Assembly (NCBI GenBank): GCA_023014485.1
Contig: JAJOZX010000999.1
Coordinates: 209,001 to 273,000, forward strand
Direction of reading: 5' to 3'
DNA from: Bathynomus jamesi
Lineage: Eukaryota; Arthropoda; Malacostraca; Isopoda; Cirolanidae
DNA length: 64,000 nucleotides
Part shown: piece after piece, positions 1 through 11,433 of the stretch
Position numbering within the stretch: position 1 is the stretch's first letter
Layout: the number at the start of each line of letters is the position of its first letter
Translations under genes and position numbers: made by a program
The notes under the pieces: generated by a model
Databases searched by the model: none
What the model was told of the DNA's origin: nothing
The model's input: only the letters and a program-made list of their open reading frames with translations

Positions 1-484
1 CTTTAGAAGAAAGTTAAGCTTACACTCTGAAAACAAATACTGAGAGAAATATAGCAAGATTGGTAGAGTTGTCAGATGCTTTTATTACGAAGGGAATTGA
101 AGTCAATATATTTAATTTAAATACTCTTAATACGTGTACATATATATGTAATAATAACAATAAATTAATATTAGTAATAATATTTAAGTGGATGTTTAGA
201 GGAGGATAACAGAATTGCCGTGAAGGACAGTGAGGGGGGTAATTTTCAAATTGATCCATTGTCTGTCCGACTTTTTGCGGGTATACTACTGATACCCATT
301 ATAAGCATTCAAACACTAAACCCTGAATTCAAACCGAATTGGTTTCCCTCTTATAAATTGTTTGTATCCATGACGTCCATAATATTGTACCACTGATTCA
401 TCAAAGCTCATTTCTTGCGTTGGTGAGAAGGCATCCATACTTTTCTTTATCATATACTATAGTTTAGGCAATTTGTAGTTAGAC
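1..484 (-). pseudogene. piggyBac transposase relic, C-terminal half
   Basis: Read on the minus strand, about 300-450 encodes the piggyBac core stretch with QEMSFDESVVQYYGRHGYKQ and then FIRGKPIRF, which is the family's highly conserved second catalytic-Asp region. Frameshifts and stops follow and the reading fades towards position 1, where the window cuts it. The N-terminal half of the same gene lies at 4171-4920, separated by the element at 485-4170. A dead copy: several frames are needed to follow it. Confidence 0.75.
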
Positions 485-631
485 CTGGGCAAAATTGCTT
501 CAGAAGCTTTCTAAACTGTTTTCCAGCTCAGGAACCATTGCCGAATAACATATCCAAATCCGACAAAATTGGACCACGGGAACACCCCCAAAAATGAAAT
601 TCAAAATGGCGGACTGGATGTTTCCTACGAA
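485..631 (+). repeat. Left terminal inverted repeat of the CXC element
   Basis: It matches the reverse complement of 4026-4170 nearly base for base apart from small indels. It shares GGAACCATTGC, GACAAAATTGGACC and AATGGCGGACTGG blocks in the same order. Confidence 0.85.
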
Positions 632-821
632 AAAAAAAATATATAATTTACGCTTTTTATTTATAGAGATACATTTGATGCTTTCTTTCAGTTGTAATGT
701 TTTAAATAATTCAACAATATACAACCAACCAGTTATTACGCAAATATAATGTTATATAGCTTTTTACAGATTTTTATAATCTAATACACAATTATTTTTT
801 TCCCGTTTCAAGTTATGTTCA

Positions 822-3600
822 TTACAGAAGAAGTGATACCTGGTCACACATACAGAAATTAATCCTCTTCATCACTATCATCGGATAGATTACCGGTACT
901 TGGGTTGTTATCGCAACCACTGATTTGGCACTCGCCACAAGCGCTGAACAGGGCATTCCATTACGCTTGCATCCACATCTTGAAGTAGCACATTTCGTCT
1001 TGCAGGAGCAGCGGATCATGTTGAGTAGATAATTTGGAGCTGGTGGCTTGTCGCAGGCTGTAGGGTAGTAGGAATTATTCTTTACATACCAACCCCACTG
1101 TTCTGCATCGATCTTCTCTGCTGTAGACTTCCAGATTAGTATTTGAAAGTATGTGCGAAAGCTGTGGTACTTTGTGGACGCATCGGTAGGTGGTCGCTTC
1201 TTCTTACCACAAACTTACCTTCCTGGAACATTTTGTTAACGGCTGGATTTTCAGAAGGCAAACTTAACATTTTCTGCAGGTACAGGTATATCGATTTCAG
1301 GTAATTGTGATGTCCGGCTGCTGCAATTATGGGGATGGTCTCCAGCATAGTTGCAAGTGCAAATCCCACGAGCCGGTTCTGTCTGCTGTTATCAAGGAAC
1401 GTGCAATGTTGATCATTCGCTGATATTCCAACCAGAGTTGACTTGTTTGCGAAGTAGATTGTAGGTCAGTTTTCTTCGCATCCAAAGTGGTAGCAATCTG
1501 AGACATGCATTCGAAAGATTCCACATCCTCAGCTGATTGTTTGGCGGTCATAACATCGTCGAGCAGGTCACAAGCTTCCTTATGGAGGTCATGAGGAGTT
1601 CAATCTTCATTACGAGGGAAAACGTCTGCGACTAGTAAGGTACTAAGAGCTGCATCTACTATCATATGACCCGTATCGCGCTTGAACAGCTTTTCCAGAC
1701 ATCATGTGTTGCACGGCATTTGGTCCGTTATTTCTTGAAGTACTTCAGACAATCCTGAAACCATTCATAGAGTACCGACTGCTCCCAAAAGATTCATCAG
1801 AGTGTGAAATGATCCCAGCATTAAAACAATGTCCTGCAGGTCTCTCTGTTTCATTGATGATTTGGGAAGCTTTCCAGAACAAAGGCTGATCAAAGGTAAT
1901 AATGCATAGGACTTTTTGATCGCGTGCTATCTTGCTCATATAGTAATGTCGAAAATATGCAGGTCATGTCAGTTGGCGACATATCTATGATGTGGAAGGA
2001 ACGTGATCGACGCCACACCTGGATGTGAGCACTGATCCACCGTGAATTGCCTGCATTGTTCGGACAACTTGGACCTGATCTTTCTGCTGAAGATATCTGC
2101 CAGAGAAGACTAAGTCGACTTATGGTGGCAGTGGGGTACTGGAAGTTCGCGGATGAGATGTCCCTCAACATGCTTCTCGCGTGTCTATTTCCCTAATGTC
2201 AACGGTTGCAATCTTCTTAATGTCATTGTCACCAACATTAGCCTGTGATAGAAGGGTGGATCTTGATCTTCGGAGTTATTGCGGCAATCATACCATTCCA
2301 TGAAAGGTATTCTTCCCATCCAAAGTGCAGACATCATGATCGACGTTATATTATGCTAGAAGGACTGCAGTGTTTTCATCAACAGTAAAAGAGCCAGACC
2401 CCACTTGCCAGCCGCCGCGTTTCTTTCGAATCTTGTTACTTCTGCATACGACGAACAGTAACCCAGCTGATGGAGAACGTCAATAAGGTACCTTGACCTA
2501 AGTTGTGGTGTAGCTGAACCGACAAACCGATCTGTAGTGGACATAGTAATCCTCTAGGACGGGTTGCTTGCATAATGCTCTGCCCAATTGCACCTATTTT
2601 TCTTGAAGCATCCTGTCCCGCAAATGCTTTTGATAATAGCAATTTCAGACTGTTGGAATGTAATCAAGAGCACTTTCTGCAGTGATGTCATTTGGATGGA
2701 TACACATATTTTCTAGGCGAGTCGACAGACTTGATATCACTTTCTGATATTGGGAGCAGCAGCTTACTAGTAAATCTTCTGTAGCTCTATATCTATATCA
2801 CATTCTTTCGACTTTTTGTGATAATCTTATAAGAATTTCATTAGCTGTCTCTCGTAGTGTTACATATCTCCTTCCCACTTTCACCTGATATTATGATCTT
2901 GTCTCCGTAACGTTCTAAAAAGCTTTCTCTTCATGTGCCTGCGTTCGTAACAGAGCTCTGACTTCCTTGAAGATATTCCTCCATTTTGGAAATTAGGTCT
3001 CCAATCAACAGTTGTTCATCATCATTCTCTTCCAGGTAAGCACAGGTCTGAAGGAATGCTTGGTGTTGCTCTTCATTAGTTGGTCTCCCTTTCTTCGAAT
3101 CATGATCGTCGGAGGGTATGCGCGAGGAATGTTTTTTCCACTTCGAAAATTTACGCTGCAGGTGTGATGGTAGACACAATCTGCAGCAGGAAGATCACGA
3201 AGATAATACTCCAGACGGCCTTTTACATTAAACGACCATTCATCGCAGCGGCTTTCACAGCACCTTTTTATGGTTTCGGAGAACTCTGTAGTTCTTATTT
3301 GACATGCTCTGATTTTGGTTTGTGTTTGGAAAAAATCCACAAAGGATCACAAAACAACAGTGAGTAGCACTGGAAAATGCGTATTCATGAAAACGAGCAC
3401 TTTTCCTTGGTATGCCTCGGCTGCGGTCTGGCGCTCTTTATTTCATGGTCTTTTTTCCGTAAACCTTTTCCTCATACAACGTGAACACTTATTCAGCTGT
3501 TGCAACAACATCGCTTCCACGGCTGCGGCTGGATGCATTTATACCATCTGCTCCTTTTGCGAGATGTGAACCACTTCCTGTCCGCTGTCCAATTTCTCCT
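822..3600 (-). pseudogene. CXC-domain protein of the TIR element (broken)
   Basis: The minus strand can be read from about 3600 to 822 only through many frameshifts and stops. The N-terminal part (3340-3005) has a CVYHHTCSVNFRSGKNIP motif. A middle part (about 2640-2560) has AFAGQDASRKIGAIGQ, a form of the AF-x-GCD-TSR motif seen in multicopy invertebrate proteins. The C-terminus (1019-900) is a CXC-like cluster, MIRCSCKTKCATSRCGCKRN. Domain order fits that uncharacterised family; the biochemical role is unknown. Being inside matched TIRs, it is presumably the element's own transposase, but I cannot point to catalytic acids. Confidence 0.6.
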
Positions 3601-4025
3601 TACAAACACGCACAACTCTTCAGGGTCTGCATTCTGAAGGCGGACGCACACCGAGTCAGCCGTACACCGAGTCAGTCTGAACAGAAAACACAAATTATAA
3701 ACTGTGTTGCAGTAGTTAAAAGGAGTACATAATAACAGTTTTAAAGAAAATGACAAGCACAAAATACGCAGATTTGATAGTGGGTAGTAGGAATTAAAGA
3801 GTTGTTATATAATATAAGTTTATAAAGATGTAGCAATGTCCATTCTCACATACACTCCATACAGTATATTTATTTACATTACGTGACGTCATAGTTTAAT
3901 ACTAGCCGCCTAATACAATTTTTAGGTGTCATATAGGTTAATTTAGAAACGAAATGTGTTTAAAACATTTTACTGATCAAGAAAAACGTCATAACTCCTC
4001 TACAAAGCGAAATTAAAATTTATGT

Positions 4026-4170
4026 ATTCGTCGGAAACTGCCAGTCCGCCATTTTTAATTTCATTTTTGGGGTGTTCCTGGGTCCAATTTTGTCGGATTT
4101 TGATATGTTTATTCTGCAATGGTTCCTGAGCTGGAAACAGTTTAGAAGCTTCTGAAGCAATTTTGCCCAG
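4026..4170 (-). repeat. Right terminal inverted repeat of the CXC element
   Basis: This is the inverted partner of 485-631. It ends in GCAATTTTGCCCAG, directly against piggyBac coding sequence. Confidence 0.85.
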
Positions 4171-4920
4171 TTGAAGCTATTTTTGCTCTAGATTGGCCTG
4201 GACTACTAATGCAAGATCGAATTTTAAAAATTTTATCCAGTTTATCTAGTCTTTGATTGTTTGCAAAATGTATAAAGGAAAGAATCTCTTCAAATCTATT
4301 CCTAAACATTGCCTTTGCTACAATTTCGCAATATAGGTCACAGTCCTCACTCCAGTACATCGTCTTCTTGAGAGACTGTGATAACCAGCGAATAAGAGTA
4401 TACTGAGGACAGCTTTTAGTTCACTAATACTTACACTGAACTCCTTCCCTTTACTAGCTGCATATCGTTTGGATTCATGAGCAATAGTCTCTAGAATGGA
4501 CAGATCAAAAAATCAAATATTTCCAAAGCAGATTTTCCTTTGAATGAAATTTGAGGAACACCAAAATTTGGATGCAGATCTCTGAGATGCGATGAAAAAT
4601 TTCCCTCTAAATCACTTCAATCATATGTAAGGAGGTTCTTCTTTGCAACCCTTTTTCCTTTACTTTGAGCTCTTGAAGTAGTTAGAGAAGTATTTTCAAG
4701 CGTGTCTGGCGGACTACAATCAACTCCAATAAGACGACCACCATAAGTTATTGCATAGGCAATAAATTACTCCGTAAATTACTATTCAAATTTCCTACAT
4801 GTCCTCCACTATCTTCTTCACCTGAATCTTCATCTGTGTCCTCAACATACTCTCAGCCTAATCCAATAGAATCCCTAGAATCGAACTCACGTGTTTACGA
4901 CCGCAAGTAGGCTTATTCAT
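4171..4920 (-). pseudogene. piggyBac transposase relic, N-terminal half
   Basis: The minus strand from about 4360 encodes MYWSEDCDLYCEIVAKAMFR followed by NRFEEILSFIHFANN and DKLDKIFKIR, the DDE_Tnp_1_7 (piggyBac) signature just before the first catalytic Asp region. Further upstream an acidic, broken N-terminus runs to an ATG near 4920. The gene continues at 484 beyond the inserted TIR element, so the two parts are one former gene. Confidence 0.75.
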
Positions 4921-5280
4921 TGTTGTGTATCAATATCGTATTTTCGTTACCTCAACTATTGTCTTTAATCGCCATTGTATCATTTAATTCCTGACCAGTG
5001 TAAAATCATTCCTTATGTCCATAACCATTCATTGTAATATTACACAATTTCTGGATAAATAATTGTTAATCACTGTAAACGAATAATTCATTTATTTTTC
5101 CAATTAAACTAAAACTACAAAGTCATTTCTGTCTCTTTCATTAAATACTGTTCATTTGGTCGAAAGACTAAATTGGTGACCGTGTAAACATTTCAATTTT
5201 TACTCAATTAATTTATTAATAGTGAGCCTACCGTCACAGGCCAATATATATATATATATATTATATATATATATATATAT
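4921..5280. other. Non-coding AT-rich stretch
   Basis: Probably the upstream flank of the piggyBac relic, ending in a (TA)n tract at 5244-5281. I see no gene, RNA or clear repeat in it. Confidence 0.4.
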
Positions 5281-5732
5281 ATGTTAAACACAGACCGTGC
5301 ATGGAACAAGGAACTCTTCTGGAAAATTAAATCCACTATAGTCCGAATAAGTAATGGTAAATGACAAATACCATAGTTTTTTTCCTTTTTCATGATTTTA
5401 GCCCGACGTGGGCAACGGGTCTCTCGCAAAGAGATCCCATAAATATAGCTTCCCTCACCAGCTATCTGCAAAGCAGACAGGATCCAGCTTTGGGACGTGG
5501 ATCTAGGGTTTAAAGCAAACCTAGATCCCTACACTCAGAACCTCTATATAAGTAAAAGACTCGTTGCATTCACGTCGTGTTGAATAAATCAAAGAAAAAG
5601 GGGGTAACTATTGTATTTTTAGCCAAAAAAACCAAAACTTAAACCTCAACCGGGACATTGAGCGTCACTTTTCAAGGCACGAAACACGTCCGTTTAGTAA
5701 CACAAACTCAGAATGGTTCCCTGAGAACATTA
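5281..5732 (+). repeat. LTR-like repeat, tandem unit 1
   Basis: The first of two direct copies with a period of about 452 bp; both begin TGTTAAA..CACAGACCGTGC. Within the unit a TATA-like CTATATAAG (about 5543) is followed some 40 bp later by AATAAA, the layout of an LTR promoter/polyadenylation region. I see no primer-binding site or retroviral gene next to it, so the LTR reading is an inference. Confidence 0.55.
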
Positions 5733-6172
5733 TATGTTAAAAACACAGACCGTGCATGGAACAAGGAACTCTTCTGGGAAAATTAAATCCACTATAGTCG
5801 AATAAGTAATGGTAAATGACAAATACCATAGTTTTTTCCTTTTTCATGATTTTAGCCCGACGTGGGCAACGGGTCTCTCGCAAAGAGATCCCATAAATAT
5901 AGCTTCCCTCACCAGCTATCTGCAAAGCAGACAGGATCCAGCTTTGGGACGTGGATCTAGGGTTTAAAGCAAACCTAGATCCCTACACTCAGAACCTCTA
6001 TATAAGTAAAAGACTCGTTGCATTCACGTCGTGTTGAATAAATCAAAGAAAAAGGGGGTAACTATTGTATTTTAGCCAAAAAAACCAAAAACTTAAACCT
6101 CAACCGGGACATTGAGCGTCCACTTTTCAAGGCACGAAACACGTCCGTTTAGTATACACAAACTCAGAATAG
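5733..6172 (+). repeat. LTR-like repeat, tandem unit 2
   Basis: The second direct copy, nearly identical to unit 1 with small indels. Tandem solo-LTR-like copies can arise by recombination between LTRs. It ends at a junction with an inverted copy. Confidence 0.55.
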
Positions 6173-6174
6173 AG

Positions 6175-6457
6175 TTCTGAGTGTAGGATCTAGGTTTGCT
6201 TTAAACCCTAGATCCACGTCCCAAAGCTGGATCCTGTCTGCTTTGCAGATAGCTGGTGAGGGAAGCTATATTTATGGGATCTTTGCGAGAGACCCGTTGC
6301 CCACGTCGGCTAAAATCATGAAAAGGAAAAAAACTATGGTATTTGTCATTTACCATACTTATTCGGACTATAGTGGATTTAATTTTCCCAGAAGAGTTCC
6401 TTGTTCCATGCACGGTCTGTGTTTAACATATAATGTTCTCAGGGAACCATTCTGAGT

Positions 6458-6461
<4 letters not shown>
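6175..6461 (-). repeat. LTR-like repeat, inverted truncated copy
   Basis: The reverse complement of the first two thirds of the tandem unit, up to CACTCAGAAC just before the TATA-like motif. It ends at a (TA)n tract. Together with unit 2 it forms a large imperfect palindrome centred near 6173. Confidence 0.6.
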
Positions 6462-6495
<34 letters not shown>

Positions 6496-6531
6496 TTTCG
6501 TGAAAGTAACACGGAAAAATGTTTATGGTAA

Positions 6532-6717
6532 AAATAACCACGAAGGAAAATTTAAACACGAATTACTGCTCAAGCGCTTTCGTCTAATGACATCCTGAGG
6601 AACACTGAAATGAATAACCCGCTCAACGTTATTAATTTCAGTGTTCCTCAGGATGTCATTAGACGAAAGCGCTTGAACACTATTTCGTGTTTAAATTTTC
6701 CTTCGTAGTTATTTTAA
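6532..6717. repeat. Foldback element 1 (palindrome beside (TA)n)
   Basis: Two arms of about 85 bp (6532-6618 and 6630-6717) are inverted copies around a short spacer. Each arm holds GTCATTAGACGAAAGCGCTT. A (TA)n tract lies immediately 5'. The same arm core recurs at 17182-17314. Confidence 0.75.
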
Positions 6718-6760
6718 TAATATATGTAATTTTAATAATAATAATAATAATAATAATATA

Positions 6761-7066
6761 GGGATGCGCCTCGATGGTGTAGTGGTTAGCGTTGCTGACT
6801 ACGAATCCATCAGCCATGGGATCGAGACCCGGTGACAGCAGGCAGCGCGCAGCAAAACCCAGCTGTTCATCCTTCTACACAATAAAAGAAATTGGTTGGT
6901 AGATAAATGGGTACCCTGGATAGCCTAGTGGCTAAGACGCTGGGCTCCTGGTGGGGCGTGGCCCGGATTTCACGTTAAACTGTAGGTCTAAGGTGGAGTG
7001 ACAAGCTTGACCTCCGTCAGAATGAACAATTCGGGCGGAAGCAAAACCAAGGTTAACCAAGGTTTT
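6761..7066 (+). repeat. Dimeric tRNA-derived SINE, copy 1
   Basis: The head has an A box (TGGTGTAGTGGTTAGCG) and a B box (GGATCGAGACCC here, GGTTCGAGACCC in other copies). The anticodon loop CTACGAA would give anticodon ACG, so the source is probably tRNA-Arg. A second tRNA-like unit follows (TAGCCTAGTGGCTAAGACGC with a degenerate B box). It ends in an AACCAAGG-type tail running into TA-rich sequence. Confidence 0.8.
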
Positions 7067-7184
7067 ATATATACACAGTATATATATTATTATTTTATTT
7101 CAGACCTTTGTCAGTCATTCTGTATACTTTGAAACACTACTGTATATGCAATAACAGTAACTATAACAATAACATACTCTAAAC

Positions 7185-7329
7185 CAGGGGTTCCCAAACT
7201 TTTACCATCAAGGACCCCTAAATATTAATACAGCTAATATAGTTATAGTTAATATAGTTAATGTTACTATTTTTTCAAAAGCTTAGAGACCCCCTGGAAG
7301 CTTTCTACAGACCACTTTGGGAATCCCTG
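7185..7329. mobile_element. Small hAT MITE with 8-bp TSD
   Basis: The termini CAGGGGTTCCCAAAC and GTTTGGGAATCCCTG-like are inverted. The 8-bp direct repeat CTCTAAAC flanks it at 7177-7184 and 7330-7337. It is 145 bp long with no coding capacity. Confidence 0.85.
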
Positions 7330-7360
7330 CTCTAAACTATCTCTTTACACAATATATTTT

Positions 7361-7396
<36 letters not shown>

Positions 7397-7398
<2 letters not shown>

Positions 7399-7701
7399 AC
7401 CGAATGCGCCTCGGTGGTGTAGTGGTTAGCTTCGCTGACTACGAATCCATCGGCCCCGGGTTCGAGACCCGACGGCAGCCGGCACGCAGCAAAACCCAGC
7501 TGTTTTTCATCCTTCCAAACAATAAAGAAAGTGGTTGGTAGATAAATGGGTACCCTAGGTGGCCTAGTGGTTAAGACGCTGGGCTGCTGATGGGGCGTGG
7601 TTCGGATTCCACGTTAAACTGTAGGTCTAAGGTGGAGTGAAAAGCTTGACCTTCGTCAGAATGAACAATTCGGGCGGAAGCTAACCAAAGGTTACCAAAG
7701 G
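7397..7701 (+). repeat. Dimeric tRNA-derived SINE, copy 2
   Basis: The same dimer as at 6761, with a canonical B box GGTTCGAGACCC and second-unit B box GGTTCGGATTCC. (TA)n lies on both sides. Confidence 0.8.
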
Positions 7702-7931
7702 TATATATACTGTATATACTATATATCTGGCATGGGGTAATTATAATTTTTAATTGTTATTGATTGTAATTAAGTAAATGTTTTCATGTAATTGGTAAGT
7801 AATTGTAATTGACAACTTAAAATGTGACTGTAATTGCAATTGTAATTAATTACATTGGGAAACCAACTTAACCAAGGTAATTGATACAATTACAGTCAAT
7901 TACATGAATATTAAAGTTAATGGGACATACT

Positions 7932-8855
7932 TAGGGTGTCCATAAATTATTCACTCCATTATAAGCCTTAATAAATTCGTTATTATAGGAGCTATCTTAA
8001 AACGGTTTGCGGCAGTTAATAACACAACTCAAGAATTTTTTTTCATTATTTCGCAGAACATCCACTAGGGGCACAATGACGACAGTGAAGGAGAAAGCAA
8101 TGTGTGTGCTGTGGATGTGGGAAACCAAATCTCCAATTACTGTACAGAGACGTTTTCGGTAGGAATATCAGAAAACTCCACCAACAAAGCAATCACTCAA
8201 GCGATGGCTGAAACAATTTCAAGAAACTGGCAGTGTGCTACATCAGAAAGGAGCTGGTAGGCCTAGTGTGTCTGAAGATAAGATAGCAGGAATTCAGGAG
8301 GCGTTTATCCGAAGTCCTACAAAATCCATCCGCCGAGCAAGCTGACAACTGCAAATACCGCGTTCAACAGTGCATAAAGTAGTTCACAAGAGGATGAAAC
8401 TTTATGCGTACAAATTGCAAACCTTGCAGAAACTTCTACCAAATGACAAACCCAAACGGGTACAGTTTGCTGTTGACATTCTTGACCGTATTGATGAAGA
8501 TGAGCATTTTTTGAACAATGTCGTTTTCAGTGATGAAGCGACATTCCATCTGTCTGGGGCTACACGAAGGACAGAGTGTATGCAAAGAAGGTTAATAACA
8601 TCACAGAATTAAGACACCGGATTGAAGAGCCATTAGCTTCCATCACGCAAGACATGCTTCTTAATGTTTGGAACGAAATCATCTATCGCCTTGATGTTCT
8701 GCGTGCTACCAATGGGGCTCACGTGGAGGTTTACTGAATTAAAACAAAAATTTCTTGAGTTGTGTTATTAATTGCCGCAAACCGTTTTAAGATAGCTCCT
8801 ATAATAACGAATTTATTAAGGCTTATAATGGGGTGAATAATTTATGGACACCCTG
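7932..8855. mobile_element. Internally deleted Tc1/mariner element with long TIRs
   Basis: Inverted repeats of about 110 bp: 7932-8043 begins GGGTGTCCATAAATTATTC and 8745-8855 is its complement. TA lies at or next to both ends. The inside holds only the start and end of an IS630-type transposase gene. Confidence 0.8.
8075..8738 (+). pseudogene. Mariner-type transposase remnant
   Basis: Starts with MTTVKEKAMCVLWMWETK-like sequence (8075), a helix-turn-helix region and VVHKRMKLYAYKLQTLQKL. The first catalytic region, VVFSDEATFHLSGAT, ends near 8570. It then jumps to the C-terminal NGAHVEVY at about 8735, so the second and third catalytic regions are deleted. It could not be active itself but kept both TIRs. 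Confidence 0.7.
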
Positions 8856-9398
8856 TAGTTTAAAGTATTTGTTCATCATGTCTCAGGGAGCTTTCTTTTG
8901 AAATAAAATATTCTTCTTTTTATTTGAAATAAAATTTTCCATTTATTTCAAATGTTCCTAACTAAAGTGCCAGTTTTGGCCCATATTATTATTATTTTCA
9001 TAAAATAAATGCCAGTTCTTTTGTCTTATATTAGTATATTTTGAGTGCCTTATCTTTGGTTTCATTAGACCATATCATATACAGTACATATGTCCAGTGT
9101 CCAATTGTCCATTGCAAGAACTGCTTAATGAAAAATACAGTTCCGTGCAATGATAAAAAAGAGTCCGTCTTACTGACCTAATATTATTTAGTTTTTATTG
9201 AAGCTGATGGCCAAAACTGAAAATGGAATTGAAATACGTAGGTAGAAAAGCATGACATAAATCAAATAGTGTGTATTTATGAAAAAAATACAATGATTTG
9301 TAAATTTAATTGTACTAAGTAAGTGTAATTGTAATTAATTACATTGACCAAGTAATTGCCCCATGCCTGATATATATATATATTATATATATATATAA

Positions 9399-9535
9399 TG
9401 CAAATCCACAAGGAAAAAGAAAATGATTCCGAGGCCTTTCGTGCATTCAGGAGTACACCTCGTATCTGACGAGATGTACTTCTGAATACACAAAAGACCT
9501 TGGAATTATTTTTATTTTTCCTTGAGAGTTTGCCT
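9399..9535. repeat. Foldback element 2
   Basis: Arms carrying CCGAGGCCTTTCGTG and its inverted counterpart meet around TCTGACGAGATGTAC. An ATTTCACGTGTTTAATTGTG tail follows (9545-9570) and recurs beside the related palindromes at 22545, 38366 and 62620. (TA)n lies 5' and a (CA)n(TA)n tract 3'. Confidence 0.65.
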
Positions 9536-9574
9536 CATTTATTCATTTCACGTGTTTAATTGTGAAATTCATCC

Positions 9575-9680
<106 letters not shown>

Positions 9681-9689
9681 TAAACCGCG

Positions 9690-10340
9690 TTCTCGATAAA
9701 CCGTTCATTAAACCAAAACCATGTACGGCTCTAATCCGCACTTGGCCCACCAAAACTGGAGACGAATACACAATATATAATAAGGTAGAGTATGTCGTGA
9801 TTGTGTTTTATTGATTATTTTGTTTACTTATTTATTTTCATTATTTTACTTAATTTGTACTCTTTACTACTACTTTACACTGATATATTCTGACTTCTTT
9901 ATATAAAACGGTAGTTTGGAAGGCGTAACCTAGTTTGAAACACTGCATGTGGGACATTTTGAACTAAGAAAGGAATTTGAGAATGACAACGGTTTACTCT
10001 TTAACTGGTTTATTTAACTGACACAGAAATAATAACAAGGGAAAGGCGAGTGTATACGCATGTTTTTAGCAATATATGGCAGGGAGAAAACTTAAGCAAA
10101 TTTATTTAACGAAACTACATTTTAAGCAAACAAACACCTCTGGTCATTAACAGCTCCCGGTGAGAGATTGCCGTCTGAGCGGAGTATTTAAAATTTTCCA
10201 AGAGCTAATTTCTTGCACTTGGCAAAGAGCAATAAAATAATTTTACAAACACGTGACAAGTATTTCACGTTTTTTGTAAATGTAGCGCTGCGTATATTTT
10301 ATTGTAGCTCTATTTCGTGCGTTTTTGCTACTCGAGTTTT
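9690..10340. other. No gene seen
   Basis: AT-rich intergenic or old repeat sequence. Apart from the short tandem repeat that follows I see no supported feature. Confidence 0.4.
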
Positions 10341-10349
10341 TTCGTGTAG

Positions 10350-10403
10350 ACACGTTTATCTTAATGTTTATCTTAATGTTTATCTTAATGTTTATCTTAA
10401 TGT
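10350..10403 (+). repeat. 12-bp tandem repeat TGTTTATCTTAA
   Basis: About four and a half copies in a row. The open frame across it (LNVY repeats) reflects the 12-bp period. Confidence 0.85.
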
Positions 10404-10622
10404 ATTCATTGTATTGTTATTTCTTGATTCCAACTTAAATATAGGTCCCGGGAAAAAAAAAATCTCTCTAAACGCACTCTATCACTATGACCCCCCCCCC
10501 CCCCACACCCCTCCATAATAATTACTGTAGTTTATGAAGAGTTTAATATATATATATATCAGATAACATTTCCATATATAGTCCCTTTTCCTGGGGAAGT
10601 TATAATAATTATATGATAAAAC

Positions 10623-10667
<45 letters not shown>

Positions 10668-10682
10668 GCTCTCTATCTCTCT
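10623..10682 (+). repeat. (CT)n microsatellite
   Basis: About 60 bp of CT dinucleotides with few interruptions. A poly-C run lies upstream at about 10492-10504. Confidence 0.95.
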
Positions 10683-11040
10683 TAGAATAATTATCCTATT
10701 TCATTCGAATGTTCCGAATTAGAACATTAAATTCAGAATACAAATTTGTATCGCGTGCATCCTCTGAAATATTTAGTGTGTCTGTTTGTTTTAACACGGT
10801 AACTTTAACAGTGAAACTAATAATAGTTTCGTTAAATTATCCTCGAAAAGAGAGGGAAACTCCCACTTCTTAATTAATAATTAATGAAGTACAATAATTA
10901 GTAGTCTGTATCCGAATTATGAATTAGGATGATAAATCGTCGTGATATGAATTAGCTCAAGAATAATTTGTAATCCATAAATTAGAAATTCTTCATTCAT
11001 ACGAATTGAAACGGAATTATTTTCTCTTCATTCAGGTTGA

Positions 11041-11240
11041 TTTTATATTCGACCCCGGGTTCGAGTCCAGTGGTCGGCTTTGTGCCTTTTAGATTTGAAC
11101 GATTCAGTCGTTTCCTTCGCACGAGTCTTTTTTTTTGACGCAGTCATGGGTTGGATTCCACGTTATACTGTTTGAACCCCCAAGGTGTGGTAATAAACTC
11201 GACCTTCGTGCGAATGAACGATTTGGGTTGGTGGGATTGT
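11041..11240 (+). repeat. Degenerate SINE-like sequence
   Basis: B-box-like GGGTTCGAGTCC (11057), then CACGTTATACTGTTT, CTCGACCTTCGTGCG and ATGAACGATTTGGG in the same order as the 3' part of the tRNA SINEs at 6761 and 7397. Much diverged; a related older subfamily. Confidence 0.5.
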
Positions 11241-11433
11241 CGATGAAAGTCTTTCAATATTATAAGCTTTTCTGAACGTTATTCGGGATTATACATTAAA
11301 AATGTCGAATTTTATAATGTCGACTTTCGACCTTATTCGTGTCGATACATTTCAGATTTGAAATGAAAATGAATGGTTTATTTAATATTTTAACTGAGAG
11401 TGAGTAACGCACGCGTATATTTTAGATTTTCTT

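Larger units (their letters stand above)
485..4170. mobile_element. TIR DNA transposon encoding a CXC-type Cys-rich protein
   Basis: The element is bounded by inverted repeats of about 145 bp (485-631 and 4026-4170) beginning CTGGGCAAAATTGC. It interrupts a piggyBac transposase gene: the coding sequence stops at 4171 and resumes at 484. I cannot see a convincing target duplication, so the superfamily stays open. The internal minus-strand gene is heavily broken. The inserted protein type recurs as uncharacterised multicopy proteins in invertebrate genomes (family knowledge, from memory). Confidence 0.8.
7727..9369. mobile_element. Non-autonomous hAT-like element, split by a mariner copy
   Basis: The ends GGCATGGGGTAATTA (7729) and TAATTGCCCCATGCC (about 9353) are inverted, and interior blocks rich in AATTGTAATTAATTACATTG occur at both ends. 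The flanks are (TA)n, so a target duplication cannot be judged. A Tc1/mariner-type element occupies 7932-8855. I see no hAT transposase. Confidence 0.6.

Noticed and set aside
8075..8738. Bacterial IS630 insertion
   Set aside because: The protein fits the IS630 clan, but the long TIRs, TA target and surroundings are those of eukaryotic Tc1/mariner MITEs.
10213..10518. A 101-codon gene
   Set aside because: Built over a 12-bp tandem repeat and a poly-C run; no similarity and no conserved start.
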